Of a DNA stretch of 64,000 nucleotides, positions 15,043-24,012 are shown in pieces. Position numbers and translations under genes: made by a program. The notes under the pieces are model-generated. The model was not told the origin of the DNA, searched no databases, and saw nothing but the letters and a program-made list of their open reading frames with translations. The DNA comes from Bacillota bacterium (GTDB lineage Bacteria > Bacillota > Clostridia > Ch29), in NCBI GenBank assembly GCA_013540605.1, contig JABVCK010000027.1, forward strand, positions 172,479-236,478. The letters run 5' to 3'. Position 1 is the first letter of the stretch; each line of letters opens with the position of its first letter.

Positions 15043-16722
15043 ATGCGGTTCCTTGATGCATTGAGATCCCGCAGAGTTTTGGTCGCAGACAGCGATATAA
15101 GGTCACAGCTTGCAGGAATTGATGCCGTTCGGTGCAAATGCCCTGAAGCGGTTAATGTACTGGTGCCCGAGCTTATTATGAATATTCACAGAACAGAAAT
15201 CAATTCCGGTGCTTCCATCATCACATGCAATTCAATGGGATGCAGCCGGTATAATCTCTCAAAATACAGTTTGGAAGGCTGCCAGGAAGAAATTATTAAG
15301 TCTTCTATATTCAATGCAGCTAAAGCCAGCCAGGGGAATGCATATATTGCCTACAGCCTGGGCCCCACCGGCCGACCAGGGATGGATTTTAATTGGTATT
15401 ACAATCAGTTCAGGGAACAAGTAGCCATACTTAACAGGTTTCCGGTAGACGTAGTATTCATAGAGGGATTTGCCTGCCTTCAGGAAGCAAGGGCTGCCCT
15501 CTTGGCAGTAAAGGAAACCTGCATTGTCCCTGTTGTTTGCGCTATGACCTTCGGAGATGCGGAAACCCTTCCCCATGCCGCCGCTGTAGTACTGGGTTCC
15601 CTTGGCGCCGATGCCGTAGGGATATACGGCAACACGCCGGAGGAAATTCATAACTGGATAAGTGAAATGTACAGGGTTTCGTCAAAACCGCTGGTAATTA
15701 GGCCCGGTATTGGCGGCATAACACCGGAGGTATTTGCTGAAAAATGTGAAAGACTATTGGCTTTTGGCGCTGTAGTTCTCGGCGGCGGTCCGGGTACAGG
15801 GCCGATCCACACCAGATTTCTGGATACAAAGGTGTCAAACAGACCCGCAGTGCGGATGGAAATGAATTCTTTGATAGCAGCCTCCGGAAAAAAGGTGGTA
15901 GAAATAGGCTCCGGGAAAAAACTGGTTATCATAGGTGAGCGGATAAACCCCACCGGTAAACCGGATATGGCCGAAGAACTTGAGCGCTCAGTATTCGACC
16001 GTGTGGTTCATGAGGCGGCTGACCAGCAACGGGAAGGGGCTGACATGCTCGATGTCAATGTCTTTACACCGGGTTTAGACGAAGAGCAGGTTCTGCCGTC
16101 AGCCATCAGGGAACTATCCAACACTGTCAGCCTTCCCCTATCTATAGATACGCGAAATCCCGGTGCCCTGGCAAAGGCCTTGCGGATTTACCCGGGGAGG
16201 GCGCTTGTTAATTCGATTGACCTGTGTCCTGCCACCCTCGGAGGCATGCTACCGGTTATAAAGAAATACGGCGCGGCAGTGATAGCCCTTACCATGGGAG
16301 AAAGCGGAGTTCCTGCGTCTGCCGCAATGAGATTGGATATGGCCTGTAAACTGGTTGAACTGATCGAACAGGAGGGGATCGACAGAACCGACGTATTGAT
16401 GGACTGCCTGGCTCTGCCCCTTTCGTCGGGGGGAAGCGCCTGCACAACGACCCTTGACGCTCTCAGTCTCATAAAGGATAGACTTGGGGCCCCCACAGTG
16501 CTTGGCATAAGCAACGTATCCTACGGTATGACCGGCAGAAGCGAAATCAACTCGGTTTTCCTGGCGATGGCGGTATCCAGGGGTTTGAATTCCGCCATTG
16601 TGAATACAGGACAAGACAGCATAAGGAAAACTATAAGGGCAATAAACCTCATGGATAATCCTGAAAATTCCGTACCCGGCATATTTAAGATTAAGGGGAG
16701 TGATATTAATGATCAGGCATGA
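15043..16722 (+). CDS. MetH-like protein: homocysteine-methyltransferase domain plus pterin-binding domain, no cobalamin domain
   Basis: 559 residues. Residues about 1-280 fit the homocysteine S-methyltransferase TIM barrel. Residues about 290-545 fit the pterin-binding (DHPS-like) barrel with IGERINPTGK at about 305-314. The expected zinc-binding GGCCGT motif reads GGGPGTGPIH (about 247-256), so the paired cysteines are absent. It lacks the B12-binding and reactivation domains of full MetH. It probably moves methyl groups between a tetrahydrofolate and a partner corrinoid protein, but homocysteine may not be the acceptor. ATG 15043 has GGAGG 8 bases upstream. A small gene overlaps its end. 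Confidence 0.75.
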   Translation: MRFLDALRSRRVLVADSDIRSQLAGIDAVRCKCPEAVNVLVPELIMNIHRTEINSGASIITCNSMGCSRYNLSKYSLEGCQEEIIKSSIFNAAKASQGNAYIAYSLGPTGRPGMDFNWYYNQFREQVAILNRFPVDVVFIEGFACLQEARAALLAVKETCIVPVVCAMTFGDAETLPHAAAVVLGSLGADAVGIYGNTPEEIHNWISEMYRVSSKPLVIRPGIGGITPEVFAEKCERLLAFGAVVLGGGPGTGPIHTRFLDTKVSNRPAVRMEMNSLIAASGKKVVEIGSGKKLVIIGERINPTGKPDMAEELERSVFDRVVHEAADQQREGADMLDVNVFTPGLDEEQVLPSAIRELSNTVSLPLSIDTRNPGALAKALRIYPGRALVNSIDLCPATLGGMLPVIKKYGAAVIALTMGESGVPASAAMRLDMACKLVELIEQEGIDRTDVLMDCLALPLSSGGSACTTTLDALSLIKDRLGAPTVLGISNVSYGMTGRSEINSVFLAMAVSRGLNSAIVNTGQDSIRKTIRAINLMDNPENSVPGIFKIKGSDINDQA

Positions 16723-17020
16723 AGGAATTGCTTATCTCGATTCGGAAGAAATATACTACCATCATTGCCACCTCGGACAAGATGACGAAAAGGCATTTAC
16801 AAACAAATGGTATAAGGTAATATGCATACTGAGGCTGGATAAGCTCCCAAACCATAAAAATACTTACTATATGCCAAACCATAAACTCGACCGCTTTCTG
16901 CGGAATAATCCCGAAGAGGTCCTACATATCGAGCCTGTCGACGAAAAGGAGGTTGCCGGCATAATCGGTTTGTATTCCAACTCTTCCACAGCTTCGCAGA
17001 CCGGCGATGGCATTGATTAA
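16709..17020 (+). CDS. Small hypothetical protein coupled to the MetH-like gene
   Basis: 103 residues from the ATG at 16709, with AAGGGGAG at 16693-16700. The start lies 14 bases inside the preceding gene, so translation is probably coupled. It is rich in His, Tyr and charged residues near the N-terminus (YYHHCHLGQDDEK). No membrane segment, no family recognised. A partner role for the methyltransferase is only an inference from the overlap. Confidence 0.65.
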   Translation: MIRHEGIAYLDSEEIYYHHCHLGQDDEKAFTNKWYKVICILRLDKLPNHKNTYYMPNHKLDRFLRNNPEEVLHIEPVDEKEVAGIIGLYSNSSTASQTGDGID

Positions 17021-17075
17021 AAGGCGGGGCCCCGATACCAACACAGATGCTGTGTATCCAGGCTCCGCCCTTTAG
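17021..17075. terminator. Bidirectional terminator between convergent genes
   Basis: AAGGCGGGGCC...ATACC-AACACAGATGCTGTGT-ATCC-AGGCTCCGCCCTT is a long, nearly continuous stem, with T-rich flanks on both sides, between the genes ending at 17020 and 17091. Confidence 0.75.
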
Positions 17076-17090
17076 CGTACTATCTGCATT

Positions 17091-17744
17091 TTAAGATTCG
17101 TTCTCAAGTTTTTTGTAAATATAGTAGGAATACAATATAGGACTTAAGCTTAGTCCCAGCAGCAGCACCAGGAATATCCACATGTTTGTAATGAAACCTA
17201 TAAAGGCGTTGAGAACGAATATAAGCCCTACTATTACGAAAACCCTGCCGCCGAACCTGTGGGTCTTTTCCCAGACCTTTTCATTGGAGAGCGTCCAGGG
17301 TGTTTTTATCCCTACAAACCAGCTTTGTTTTATCCTACTCATATAGTTGCCCAGTACAACAAACAGAAGCCCGACGATTGCAGGTACCCACACATCTATC
17401 CTGACCTGTTTCCCGAAGGCCGCCATTATGCTTATTAAATATATGGCAGCGAGAAGACCCATAATGATCTGTCGTATCAATATATATTCTCCTTTAAACT
17501 TGGGGTAGTTTGCCTTTTTCGGATCAACCTTTGGAAGCACGGCAGTCAGCACATAGATAAATGCAGTAATAATTGGGCCGATTAAAACTACCTCCAGTTT
17601 GGAACCGTACCTGTCCGGTTCCCCCTTGAAGGACCAGTGAACCGGGTACTGCTTATCCGAAGGAAGCTCAATATATGCATATATTGCTACTGCAAACACT
17701 ATAATCAATATCGCCAGCATGAGAATATTGTCTCTTTTTTTCAA
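17091..17744 (-). CDS. SdpI-family membrane protein (DUF1648 plus SdpI domain)
   Basis: 217 residues from TTG 17744, chosen because AGGGAGG lies 8 bases upstream; an ATG at 17765 would overlap the regulator. Six membrane segments. The N-terminal DUF1648 motif reads 'ELPSDKQYPVHWSFKGEPDRYGSK', and the C-terminal SdpI domain has 'WFVGIKTPWTLSNEKVWEKTHRFGG'. In Bacillus, SdpI is an immunity protein that also sequesters the repressor SdpR. The gene order regulator-membrane protein is the same here, but no toxin gene is present, so this is a stand-alone sensor or immunity pair. Confidence 0.87.
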   Translation of the reverse strand: MKKRDNILMLAILIIVFAVAIYAYIELPSDKQYPVHWSFKGEPDRYGSKLEVVLIGPIITAFIYVLTAVLPKVDPKKANYPKFKGEYILIRQIIMGLLAAIYLISIMAAFGKQVRIDVWVPAIVGLLFVVLGNYMSRIKQSWFVGIKTPWTLSNEKVWEKTHRFGGRVFVIVGLIFVLNAFIGFITNMWIFLVLLLGLSLSPILYSYYIYKKLENES

Positions 17745-17757
17745 CTCAGAATCCTCC

Positions 17758-18015
17758 CTAATCATTAAATTTCATTAGCCAGGCCATTATATCCTGAAAC
17801 ACTGTGGTATTTAGCGAATATATTATATTTTGCCCCTTTCTCTCTACAAAGACGAGCTTGGCATCCTTAAGAATTTTCAGGTGGTGGGAAACGGTAGCAT
17901 GCCTGGTAGCAAACTTATCCGCAATCTCTCCTGCCGTCATTTCCCCATCGCGAAGCATCATCAGTATCTCTCTCCTCGTTTTATCCGAAAGCGCCCTGAA
18001 GGTATCTCCAATCAA
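17758..18015 (-). CDS. ArsR/SdpR-family autorepressor
   Basis: 85 residues, a winged-helix protein of the SdpR type with recognition helix 'KFATRHATVSHHLKILKDAKLV'. No metal-binding cysteines are seen. Start TTG 18015 with GAGGTGG upstream. It is the first gene of an operon with the SdpI-like gene. A 10-base inverted repeat at 18037-18060 immediately upstream is the probable operator, so it likely represses its own operon. Confidence 0.88.
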   Translation of the reverse strand: MIGDTFRALSDKTRREILMMLRDGEMTAGEIADKFATRHATVSHHLKILKDAKLVFVERKGQNIIYSLNTTVFQDIMAWLMKFND

Positions 18016-18036
18016 TATCCCACCTCGCTTATTTAG

Positions 18037-18060
18037 ATATTTAGATTTATATCTAAATAT
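18037..18060. promoter_or_regulatory. Probable operator of the SdpR-like repressor
   Basis: ATATTTAGAT-TTAT-ATCTAAATAT is a perfect inverted repeat with 10-base arms, 22 bases before the start codon. A further half-site (ATTTAGAT) lies at 18031-18038. Confidence 0.7.
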
Positions 18061-18139
18061 TACTTGATAAAAGTGTTTTTGTCAATACCTGAAACTGATT
18101 CAGGTTTTCCAAAAACATCCTCATTAATAAAAGTTTGGG

Positions 18140-18802
18140 TTAATCCTGTATTACGTGCTCTCTAAGCTTGTCTATTGTTGGGAAATAGTAATCCGCATTC
18201 TCCATCATATAATTCCGTATCTTTTCAATGCTGTGGCTCCAGCCAGCTGCCGCAAACTCTACACCGCATCTTTTCGCCATCACCAAACCGGGTTTCAGGT
18301 CATCCACCACCAATACCTCGGATTTTTTTAACCCGTATCTTTTGATTATCTCATTCACAGGGTATGGATTGGGTTTCCTTTGGTGCGCTTCCAGTTCCCA
18401 TCCAAATATAAGGTCCGGAATTATGCTACAGTGGGCCCTGTAATCCCGTTCTATCCGCTGGCTTTCAGAATGTGAAACCACCGTTATTATTCCACCCAAT
18501 TTCCTGTACTCCGCAAGAAAATCGGTGAAACCGGGATAAAACTCGGGTACTTTCCGAGTATAATCAAGCCAAACCTTGTATTGGTATTCCTGCTCTTCAT
18601 CGCTTAGCTTAAGAACATCTTTACATAGTTCTGAAAAGCCCGGTTCAAAGCAGTGCAGAATGAACTCTTCAAGATGAAACGGCTCCATATCAGGCCTTAA
18701 AACGCTCAAGGCTTTCACAAATGAAGGATAATGGATTTCCGGAGTACTTTTAACCGCCGTATCATCATGGTCCAGAACCAGACATCGGTATCTTATTCCC
18801 AT
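18140..18802 (-). CDS. HAD-superfamily hydrolase
   Basis: 221 residues from ATG 18802 (GGGAGG 8 bases upstream). Motif I reads LVLDHDDTAV, motif II VVSHSES, and motif IV 'VLVVDDLKPGLVMAKRCGVEFAAAGWS' with the acidic Asp pair. An alpha-helical cap lies between motifs I and II. A phosphatase or phosphonatase-like function is likely; substrate unknown. Confidence 0.85.
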   Translation of the reverse strand: MGIRYRCLVLDHDDTAVKSTPEIHYPSFVKALSVLRPDMEPFHLEEFILHCFEPGFSELCKDVLKLSDEEQEYQYKVWLDYTRKVPEFYPGFTDFLAEYRKLGGIITVVSHSESQRIERDYRAHCSIIPDLIFGWELEAHQRKPNPYPVNEIIKRYGLKKSEVLVVDDLKPGLVMAKRCGVEFAAAGWSHSIEKIRNYMMENADYYFPTIDKLREHVIQD

Positions 18803-18924
18803 ATTGACCTCCCAAATACTCTTGCGCAAATTATCTTTTTACCCGTTTCCCGTCTCCAACAGCATCCCGTATTTCGGACAATGGCTTACTTCTGTCCTGA
18901 AGTCTAACCAATAATCGGACATTT

Positions 18925-19362
18925 TTACTCAAGGCCGAAGTGCTTTTCAAGATATACCGCTTCATCCACAAACCCATGCTTTCTATAGAACTCCTTTGCC
19001 TTCACGTTATCCGGCATGGTTGTAACTGAAATTTCGGCACAACCTGATTGTGCTGCTCTTTTGATTACCTCTTTTATCAACGCGCTCCCAACATCTTTGC
19101 CCCTAAACTGTTCTTCTACCACAAGTTCGTCTATGAGATATGAATTGGCTGCATGGTAGAGATTGGGCCTGACAGAGTAGCTGAGTAGGCCGACGCACCG
19201 TCCGTCCGCTTCGGCCACAAGCAATCCGTTATTAACCTCTCCAAGATAGCCTGCCACATATTCATCTGTCAACGGGCTGGTTTCACCAATCTGCCCGGCC
19301 AGTTGACCAACCAATCCGACGATAGCAGCAGCATCCTCCGGTTTTGCTTCCCGTATTTTCAT
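18925..19362 (-). CDS. GNAT-family N-acetyltransferase
   Basis: 145 residues, start ATG with GGAGGTG upstream. The acetyl-CoA binding motif A reads ELVVEEQFRGKDVGSALI (about 84-101), where RGKDVG corresponds to Q/RxxGxG. The C-terminal 'NVKAKEFYRKHGF' is the standard motif B. It transfers an acetyl group from acetyl-CoA; the substrate is unknown. Confidence 0.88.
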   Translation of the reverse strand: MKIREAKPEDAAAIVGLVGQLAGQIGETSPLTDEYVAGYLGEVNNGLLVAEADGRCVGLLSYSVRPNLYHAANSYLIDELVVEEQFRGKDVGSALIKEVIKRAAQSGCAEISVTTMPDNVKAKEFYRKHGFVDEAVYLEKHFGLE

Positions 19363-19386
19363 TCTTTTACACCTCCATGGTATCTA

Positions 19387-19695
19387 TCAGCCTATCCACC
19401 GGTGGCGTTCCATGTTCACCCGCCCATGCCGGTCAAAAGTAACCCCTTCCCCCTCCAGCAGCGCCCTTTGAATATGGGCTCCCCCAAAGACGTAATCGGG
19501 CGCCATTTCTCCCAGCCTGTTAATTACCCTGTGGCAGGGTAGGTCAAGGTGCTCAGGTGCAGCTCGCATTGCCCAGCCCACCAGCCTTGCTCCCCTTGGT
19601 TTTCCCAGCATTTGCGCTATCTGGCCGTAGGTGGCTACCTTGCCCTCCGGTATACGGGCAACTATCTCATATACGCTGTGGAATGTACCATTCAT
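19387..19695 (-). CDS. MGMT-family alkyltransferase domain protein
   Basis: 102 residues. It contains 'IPEGKVATYGQIA' (DNA-binding helix-turn-helix) and PCHRV at about 53-57, the active-site motif with the alkyl-acceptor cysteine. This is the short form that lacks the N-terminal Ada-like domain. Because the cysteine is kept (alkyltransferase-like proteins usually have Trp or Ala), it may repair O6-alkylguanine, though short versions may act as damage sensors. It has a GGAGGAAG site ahead of ATG 19695 and follows the radical SAM gene by 35 bases. Confidence 0.85.
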   Translation of the reverse strand: MNGTFHSVYEIVARIPEGKVATYGQIAQMLGKPRGARLVGWAMRAAPEHLDLPCHRVINRLGEMAPDYVFGGAHIQRALLEGEGVTFDRHGRVNMERHRWIG

Positions 19696-19730
19696 GAAAC
19701 TTCCTCCCGTTCACTGTATCCATTTCAACC

Positions 19731-20819
19731 TTACCGGGTAGTTTCAATACCTAATAGCGCCCTTACCCAATCCCTTTTTTCCCATAGTGCGCATCCACCT
19801 TCGCCCTCGCTTAGCTCCCTGTAATTCTGCCTTATTTTAAGCAGAAATTTGGACTGCAGCGCTTCCTTAAGGGTGCGGTTGGCCAGACTGGCATCCGAAT
19901 ACGGAGCAAATGGGCAGGGCTCCACATTCCCCCCCGGGCTTATATGAATAAAACCCCGTCCCGACGATAAGCAGCCGCCGAATTTCTGTTCATCACCGGG
20001 AAATGCAATGAACAGGCTGTTATATTGTTTTCTAAGAACGTCCAGTCTTCTAAGCAGCCCTTCCCTGTGTTCTACGGACACTACCATGGGTTCGGTTCCT
20101 TCTTTGACAGGTATATATTCCACAAAGAAAAACAATTTACATCCCATAGCAATAAGGTCTTTGATTAGCGCATCTCCGGTTACAGTATCATGGTTCATTT
20201 CGGTTACTGTAAAGGAAACTCCCCAGAATATCCTGTCCCTGCTTAGTCTGCTGAACACTTCTCTTAATGTCTTAGCAACCCCTGATCCCCTTCTGGCATC
20301 CGTATTCTCTTCAAGGCCCTCAATACTAATGACCGGAACGATATTCTTATACTTTTTCAGCTTGCTGCTAATCCCATCATCGATCAGCATACCGTTTGTA
20401 AACAGGGGAAAGATAATATGCGGGAAACTTCCGGCTACGTCCACAATCTCAGGTCTTGCCAATGGTTCTCCCCCGGCAATAAGAATTATGGAAATACCAA
20501 GCTTGCCTGCTTCTGCGTATATATCTGCCAGTTTCTCGATTTGCATTTCCTCTTCCAAATCTCTGTTCTGGGCCATGGCATAGCATCCCTTGCACCTCAG
20601 GTTACATCTTTTTGTGATACTGGTAATCATGAACGCGGGCACATGTATTCCCCTGTCCTCCCAATTCATCCTCAATCCCGCCGCCCTTCTCTGCTCTCCA
20701 ATTGTCCTGATAAGAAACGCGGCCTTTGAGGGTTCGCCCACAGTTATTTTCAAGGCCCTTTTAAAAAGCCCTGATATAGATTTATTCATTTCATTTACGT
20801 ACTGCAAATCCATGTCCAA
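19731..20819 (-). CDS. Radical SAM protein with SPASM-like C-terminus
   Basis: 362 residues. The 4Fe-4S/SAM motif is Cys72-Cys76-Cys79 in TKRCNLRCKGCY, and 'GGEPLARPEI' (about 117-126) is the SAM-binding glycine-rich turn. The C-terminal 'GRGFIHISPGGNVEPCPFAPYSD' with further Cys residues resembles auxiliary-cluster (SPASM/twitch) regions of peptide or cofactor maturases. No substrate peptide gene is visible. Start TTG 20819 after GGGGGAATG; an ATG two codons later is possible. Confidence 0.85.
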   Translation of the reverse strand: MDMDLQYVNEMNKSISGLFKRALKITVGEPSKAAFLIRTIGEQRRAAGLRMNWEDRGIHVPAFMITSITKRCNLRCKGCYAMAQNRDLEEEMQIEKLADIYAEAGKLGISIILIAGGEPLARPEIVDVAGSFPHIIFPLFTNGMLIDDGISSKLKKYKNIVPVISIEGLEENTDARRGSGVAKTLREVFSRLSRDRIFWGVSFTVTEMNHDTVTGDALIKDLIAMGCKLFFFVEYIPVKEGTEPMVVSVEHREGLLRRLDVLRKQYNSLFIAFPGDEQKFGGCLSSGRGFIHISPGGNVEPCPFAPYSDASLANRTLKEALQSKFLLKIRQNYRELSEGEGGCALWEKRDWVRALLGIETTR

Positions 20820-20907
20820 AATACATTCCCCCAGTTAATTCTGTTCCCTGATTGGCTCTTATCAATTTGATGCTCAATTAAGTATAGTATAATATATGTC
20901 AAGCGGA

Positions 20908-20950
20908 AATAACAATGTCCTTCTCCCCTGTTTGAGAAGAAGGACATCGT
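20908..20950 (-). terminator. Terminator hairpin downstream of the truncated ATPase gene
   Basis: AACGATGTCCTTCTTCTC and GAGAAGGACATTGTT form a long stem around CAAACAGGG. T-rich sequence on both sides could allow use in either direction. Confidence 0.7.
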
Positions 20951-20952
20951 TT

Positions 20953-21750
20953 TTAATTGTACCCGAGAATCCTTTCTATTGTTCTTTCTCTCAGTTTATC
21001 TACTCCTTCAAAGTCCATGTTCGGCACATAATAGGTTTCCAGTTCGTCATGAACCGTCTTTGCTGCCAGAATTGAGTTAAGCGCCTCTTCAAGGAGAAGG
21101 TCAAAGGCTTCATAGTCCCTTTTAATAAGGTCCCCGACTTCATCCATATAATTCTCATCTAAGTATTCGTTCAGGTCGACTATCCTATCGGCATAGTCTT
21201 TCCCCTTGGAACTGCAGGTTACCGCTAATCCCAGTTCCTTTATAACTATGCTGTCAAGCTTTTGGGGTTTGAGAGGCGCGTGGAAATATTCTACGCACAG
21301 ACCCCTCTCCAACGCATGCAGCGCCAGTTTGTTCAGCATATTCGTCTTTCCGGTTCCCGGCCTGCCCTCGATGCAGAAAACTCTATCGACCTTATCCAGC
21401 ACTGTATCAGAATAATCGACAAAGCCTCCTGGGGTATAGGCGCTCCCGAAAAGGTGTCTCTCTTTCCCGGGGCAGTCAGCCGCTGCCATACTCCCCATCA
21501 ATTCCTTTAAGAGCTTTTCTGTTATTATGTTGATTTTGCCAAAGTGCATCGCTGCAGTGGTCATATCTTCTATGTCATCCATTATCTCCTTTGCGGAAGT
21601 GAGGAATTTATATGCCCTTGCGAAGTGTTTTCCCACTTTTTTATTGCTTATAAGTATCTCGCTCTTGTTTTTTTCCATTGCATCGGTATCCCAGTAATCC
21701 CCGAGGTGAAGAATTTCATCAACGCATCCCGGGTTCTTGGGGTCGACCAC
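20953..21750 (-). pseudogene. Two-P-loop ATPase (PRK06851-like), N-terminal part separated by the integrated element
   Basis: 265 codons remain, starting at 'VVDPKNPGCVDEI', which in relatives follows about 100 residues containing the first P-loop. The second P-loop, EGRPGTGKTNML, is intact at about 129-140. The coding sequence begins 21 bases from the stop of the serine recombinase gene, so the junction is the likely integration site. No N-terminal half is found elsewhere in the window. The recombinase tail supplies GAGGAGG just ahead of the remnant, so a shortened protein could be made from GTG 21750. Confidence 0.72.
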
Positions 21751-21780
21751 ATGCAGTGTTGTTTCCTCCTCTTAAATGCT
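21744..21780. other. Probable attachment-site junction of the integrated element
   Basis: The host ATPase reading frame (CTG CAT GTG GTC GAC) meets element DNA ending with the recombinase stop codon and GAGGAGGAAACAACA. The exact core cannot be set without the other junction, which is outside the window. Confidence 0.5.
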
Positions 21781-23316
21781 CACCGCTATATCCGAGGGTA
21801 TCCTCGCTTTAATAATAATCTTGTCCCTGTACACCACAACCTCCCTGACCACCGCCCTGATTATCTCATATTTATCGTCAAAAGTCAGTTCCCCTATGGT
21901 TTTCTTCAACCTTCCCGAAATCTCCTCAAGGACCTCCCTGTCGTTCTCGGCAAGCCTGCTTTTGCCTATTTCAGTCTCCAGCGCAGCCATTTTGTCCTCC
22001 AGAATTCTCGACCGGGTTACGATATCCCTCATCCTCTTCTCCATCTCGTCCTCCGTAATAAACTCCTTCTGGAACATGGTTGCTACCCTGTCCTTCTCGG
22101 CAGCCAGCCTTCCGATATCCGCCCTGATTTCTTCGAGTTCCCTTTCCCTGGCCTTTATATCCTCCGGCCTGCTGTTCTCAAGCTCCTTCTGAAGCTCTTC
22201 CGGATTGTTTATCCACCTTAGTATATGATCCCACACCGCATCCTCTATCTCATCCGCTCTTATAAAGCCTAGTTCGCACTTCTCCCTTCCCGTTATCCCT
22301 GGTGAGCGGGCCGTACATACGTAGTACCTGTACTTCCTTCCGCCTTGCTGCGTAATCAGGTTTCCGTGAATGGTGCTCCCGCACAGGCCGCACGTAATCA
22401 TGGCGCTCAACAAATAGCAGGCCTTGCCGTAACTCCTCCACTTACGCCGCGCCTGCTTCATTATCTCCTGAACCTCATTCCATGTTTCCTCATCGATGAT
22501 GGCAGGCACTTCTATCGGCACCCACTCCTCCCTGGGCCTTTCAACTCTCTTGACCTTCTCTTCAGGGTCCTTATACTTGTTAAATTTCGTCTCTCTCGTA
22601 TCATACCTCCTAATATACAGAACACCCTTATAAGCAGTATTAACCAGAATACGCTTTACAGTGTTCTTGTACCACATCTTGCTCCGGGGAGCCGGTATAC
22701 CCTTATCATTCAATCTTCTGGCTATGGAATGGGGACCCATATCCTCATCCAGGAGCATTCTGTACATCATCCGTACAATCTCTGCTTCCTTCTCATTTAT
22801 ACTCAGAATGTCCGTCTCCTTGTCAAAATCATACCCGTACAGCCCAGGGCTGTGCGTCAGCTTGCCCTGCGCCGCCTTGGCCCTCTTCCCCAGTTCGCTC
22901 CTCAGCTGCATCCTGGCCCTCTCGTACTCATCCACCGCCGCCATTATCGTTATCTGAAACCTTCCCTCGGGACTGTCCTCGTATGTATTTTTAACAAATA
23001 CCAGATGGACATTCGCTTTTTTTATTTCATCTATAATTATGAGCTGGTGCGCTGTATTTCTTGAAAGCCTGCTGGAATCCAGGCTTATAAAATAGTCAAT
23101 ATCCCCCTTGCCGATCCTGTCCAAGGCCTCCATCAGTTCCGGCCTTTCGAGTATGGAGCCGGAAACCCCCTCCTCGCAAAACTCCAGAACATCGTCCCTG
23201 CTGCACCCCAGTTCCAGCGCCTTCCTGTAACACTCATCTCTCTGTGCCTGTATGGAGAACCCTTTCTCGGCCTGTTCTTCCGTCGACACCCTTATGTATA
23301 TTACCGCCTTTTTCAT
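21772..23316 (-). CDS. Large serine recombinase (integrase)
   Basis: 514 residues from ATG 23316. The resolvase catalytic domain starts KKAVIYIRVSTEEQ, with the nucleophile Ser11. Arginines of 'SLDSSRLSRN' complete the active site. A recombinase domain and zinc ribbon follow (CGLCGSTIHG ... CTARSPGITGREKC), then a coiled coil at about 360-460. This is the architecture of phage and ICE integrases that act unidirectionally on attP/attB. Its 3' end lies at the element-host junction, the usual arrangement. Confidence 0.93.
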   Translation of the reverse strand: MKKAVIYIRVSTEEQAEKGFSIQAQRDECYRKALELGCSRDDVLEFCEEGVSGSILERPELMEALDRIGKGDIDYFISLDSSRLSRNTAHQLIIIDEIKKANVHLVFVKNTYEDSPEGRFQITIMAAVDEYERARMQLRSELGKRAKAAQGKLTHSPGLYGYDFDKETDILSINEKEAEIVRMMYRMLLDEDMGPHSIARRLNDKGIPAPRSKMWYKNTVKRILVNTAYKGVLYIRRYDTRETKFNKYKDPEEKVKRVERPREEWVPIEVPAIIDEETWNEVQEIMKQARRKWRSYGKACYLLSAMITCGLCGSTIHGNLITQQGGRKYRYYVCTARSPGITGREKCELGFIRADEIEDAVWDHILRWINNPEELQKELENSRPEDIKARERELEEIRADIGRLAAEKDRVATMFQKEFITEDEMEKRMRDIVTRSRILEDKMAALETEIGKSRLAENDREVLEEISGRLKKTIGELTFDDKYEIIRAVVREVVVYRDKIIIKARIPSDIAVSI

Positions 23317-23440
23317 TGTGCACGACCTCGCCATAGCATTTTCTTATAATATAACGCAGAGCCTTTCTGTATGCATCCATTCTTTCCCGTTCGTTTCCCA
23401 CTCTTTCCACCGATACAGTATATCTTCCCGGCTCTTTCAA
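23234..23440 (-). CDS. Small protein overlapping the recombinase start
   Basis: 68 codons from TTG 23440 after GGGAGGGGGAG. The body 'YTVSVERVGNERERMDAYRKALRYIIRKC' looks like a genuine amphipathic protein; the last 27 codons overlap the recombinase gene in another frame. No family name can be given. Small ORFs in this position are common beside clostridial serine recombinases. It may act as an accessory or excision factor, which is inference only. Confidence 0.45.
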   Translation of the reverse strand: MKEPGRYTVSVERVGNERERMDAYRKALRYIIRKCYGEVVHNEKGGNIHKGVDGRTGRERVLHTGTER

Positions 23441-23528
23441 ACACTCCCCCTCCCTTCAAACCATATCATTAATATATATGAGCCTCACGCCTGTACCCTT
23501 GCCCTAAAAGATAAAAAAGAAATTCAAG

Positions 23529-23837
23529 CTATTCCTGTTTTAACACCAGCTTGCCTATTTCTCTCAATACCACCGCAACCGTCCTTGCATCCACATCCCC
23601 AAGCCCGCTTCTCATCTTCTCATAGTTATAAAACACATCGGACAGATCCGAAGACAACCCGGTCCCATAATCCCAGCCCGGCAGGCATACGAACCAACCT
23701 CCGCTGTACTCTCCCAGGACAAGATGAATACCGGACCGGCTTTCTATATATACCTCATAAATCCCGTCCCGCTTTTCAAACCTTGTAACCTTTGCCTTCC
23801 ACTGCTCTCCCTCATGTTTAACGGTAACCTCCAGCAC
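23529..23837 (-). CDS. Hypothetical protein of the element
   Basis: 102 residues, mixed alpha/beta, with a conserved-looking 'GIHLVLGEYSGGWFVCLPGWDYGTGLS' segment. No signal peptide or membrane segment. Start GTG 23837 close to GGTGG. Unrecognised family. Confidence 0.6.
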   Translation of the reverse strand: MLEVTVKHEGEQWKAKVTRFEKRDGIYEVYIESRSGIHLVLGEYSGGWFVCLPGWDYGTGLSSDLSDVFYNYEKMRSGLGDVDARTVAVVLREIGKLVLKQE

Positions 23838-24012
23838 TCCATTTCACCACCCAACACTTTTTTATGTTTATATGCTCATAAAACACCATTAATGCCGGGA
23901 TAAAAATAAAAAGGCCTTTAAGCCTTTTATTATTCTCAATCCTCCGACTTTTTTCCTTTACATTTTACCCGCTGCTCCGCAACCCCAAAATTGGGCGCAC
24001 TTCACCCGTAAT

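Noticed and set aside
22345..23064. 239-codon plus-strand frame opposite the serine recombinase
   Set aside because: Antisense to a gene with clear catalytic motifs; no family resemblance.
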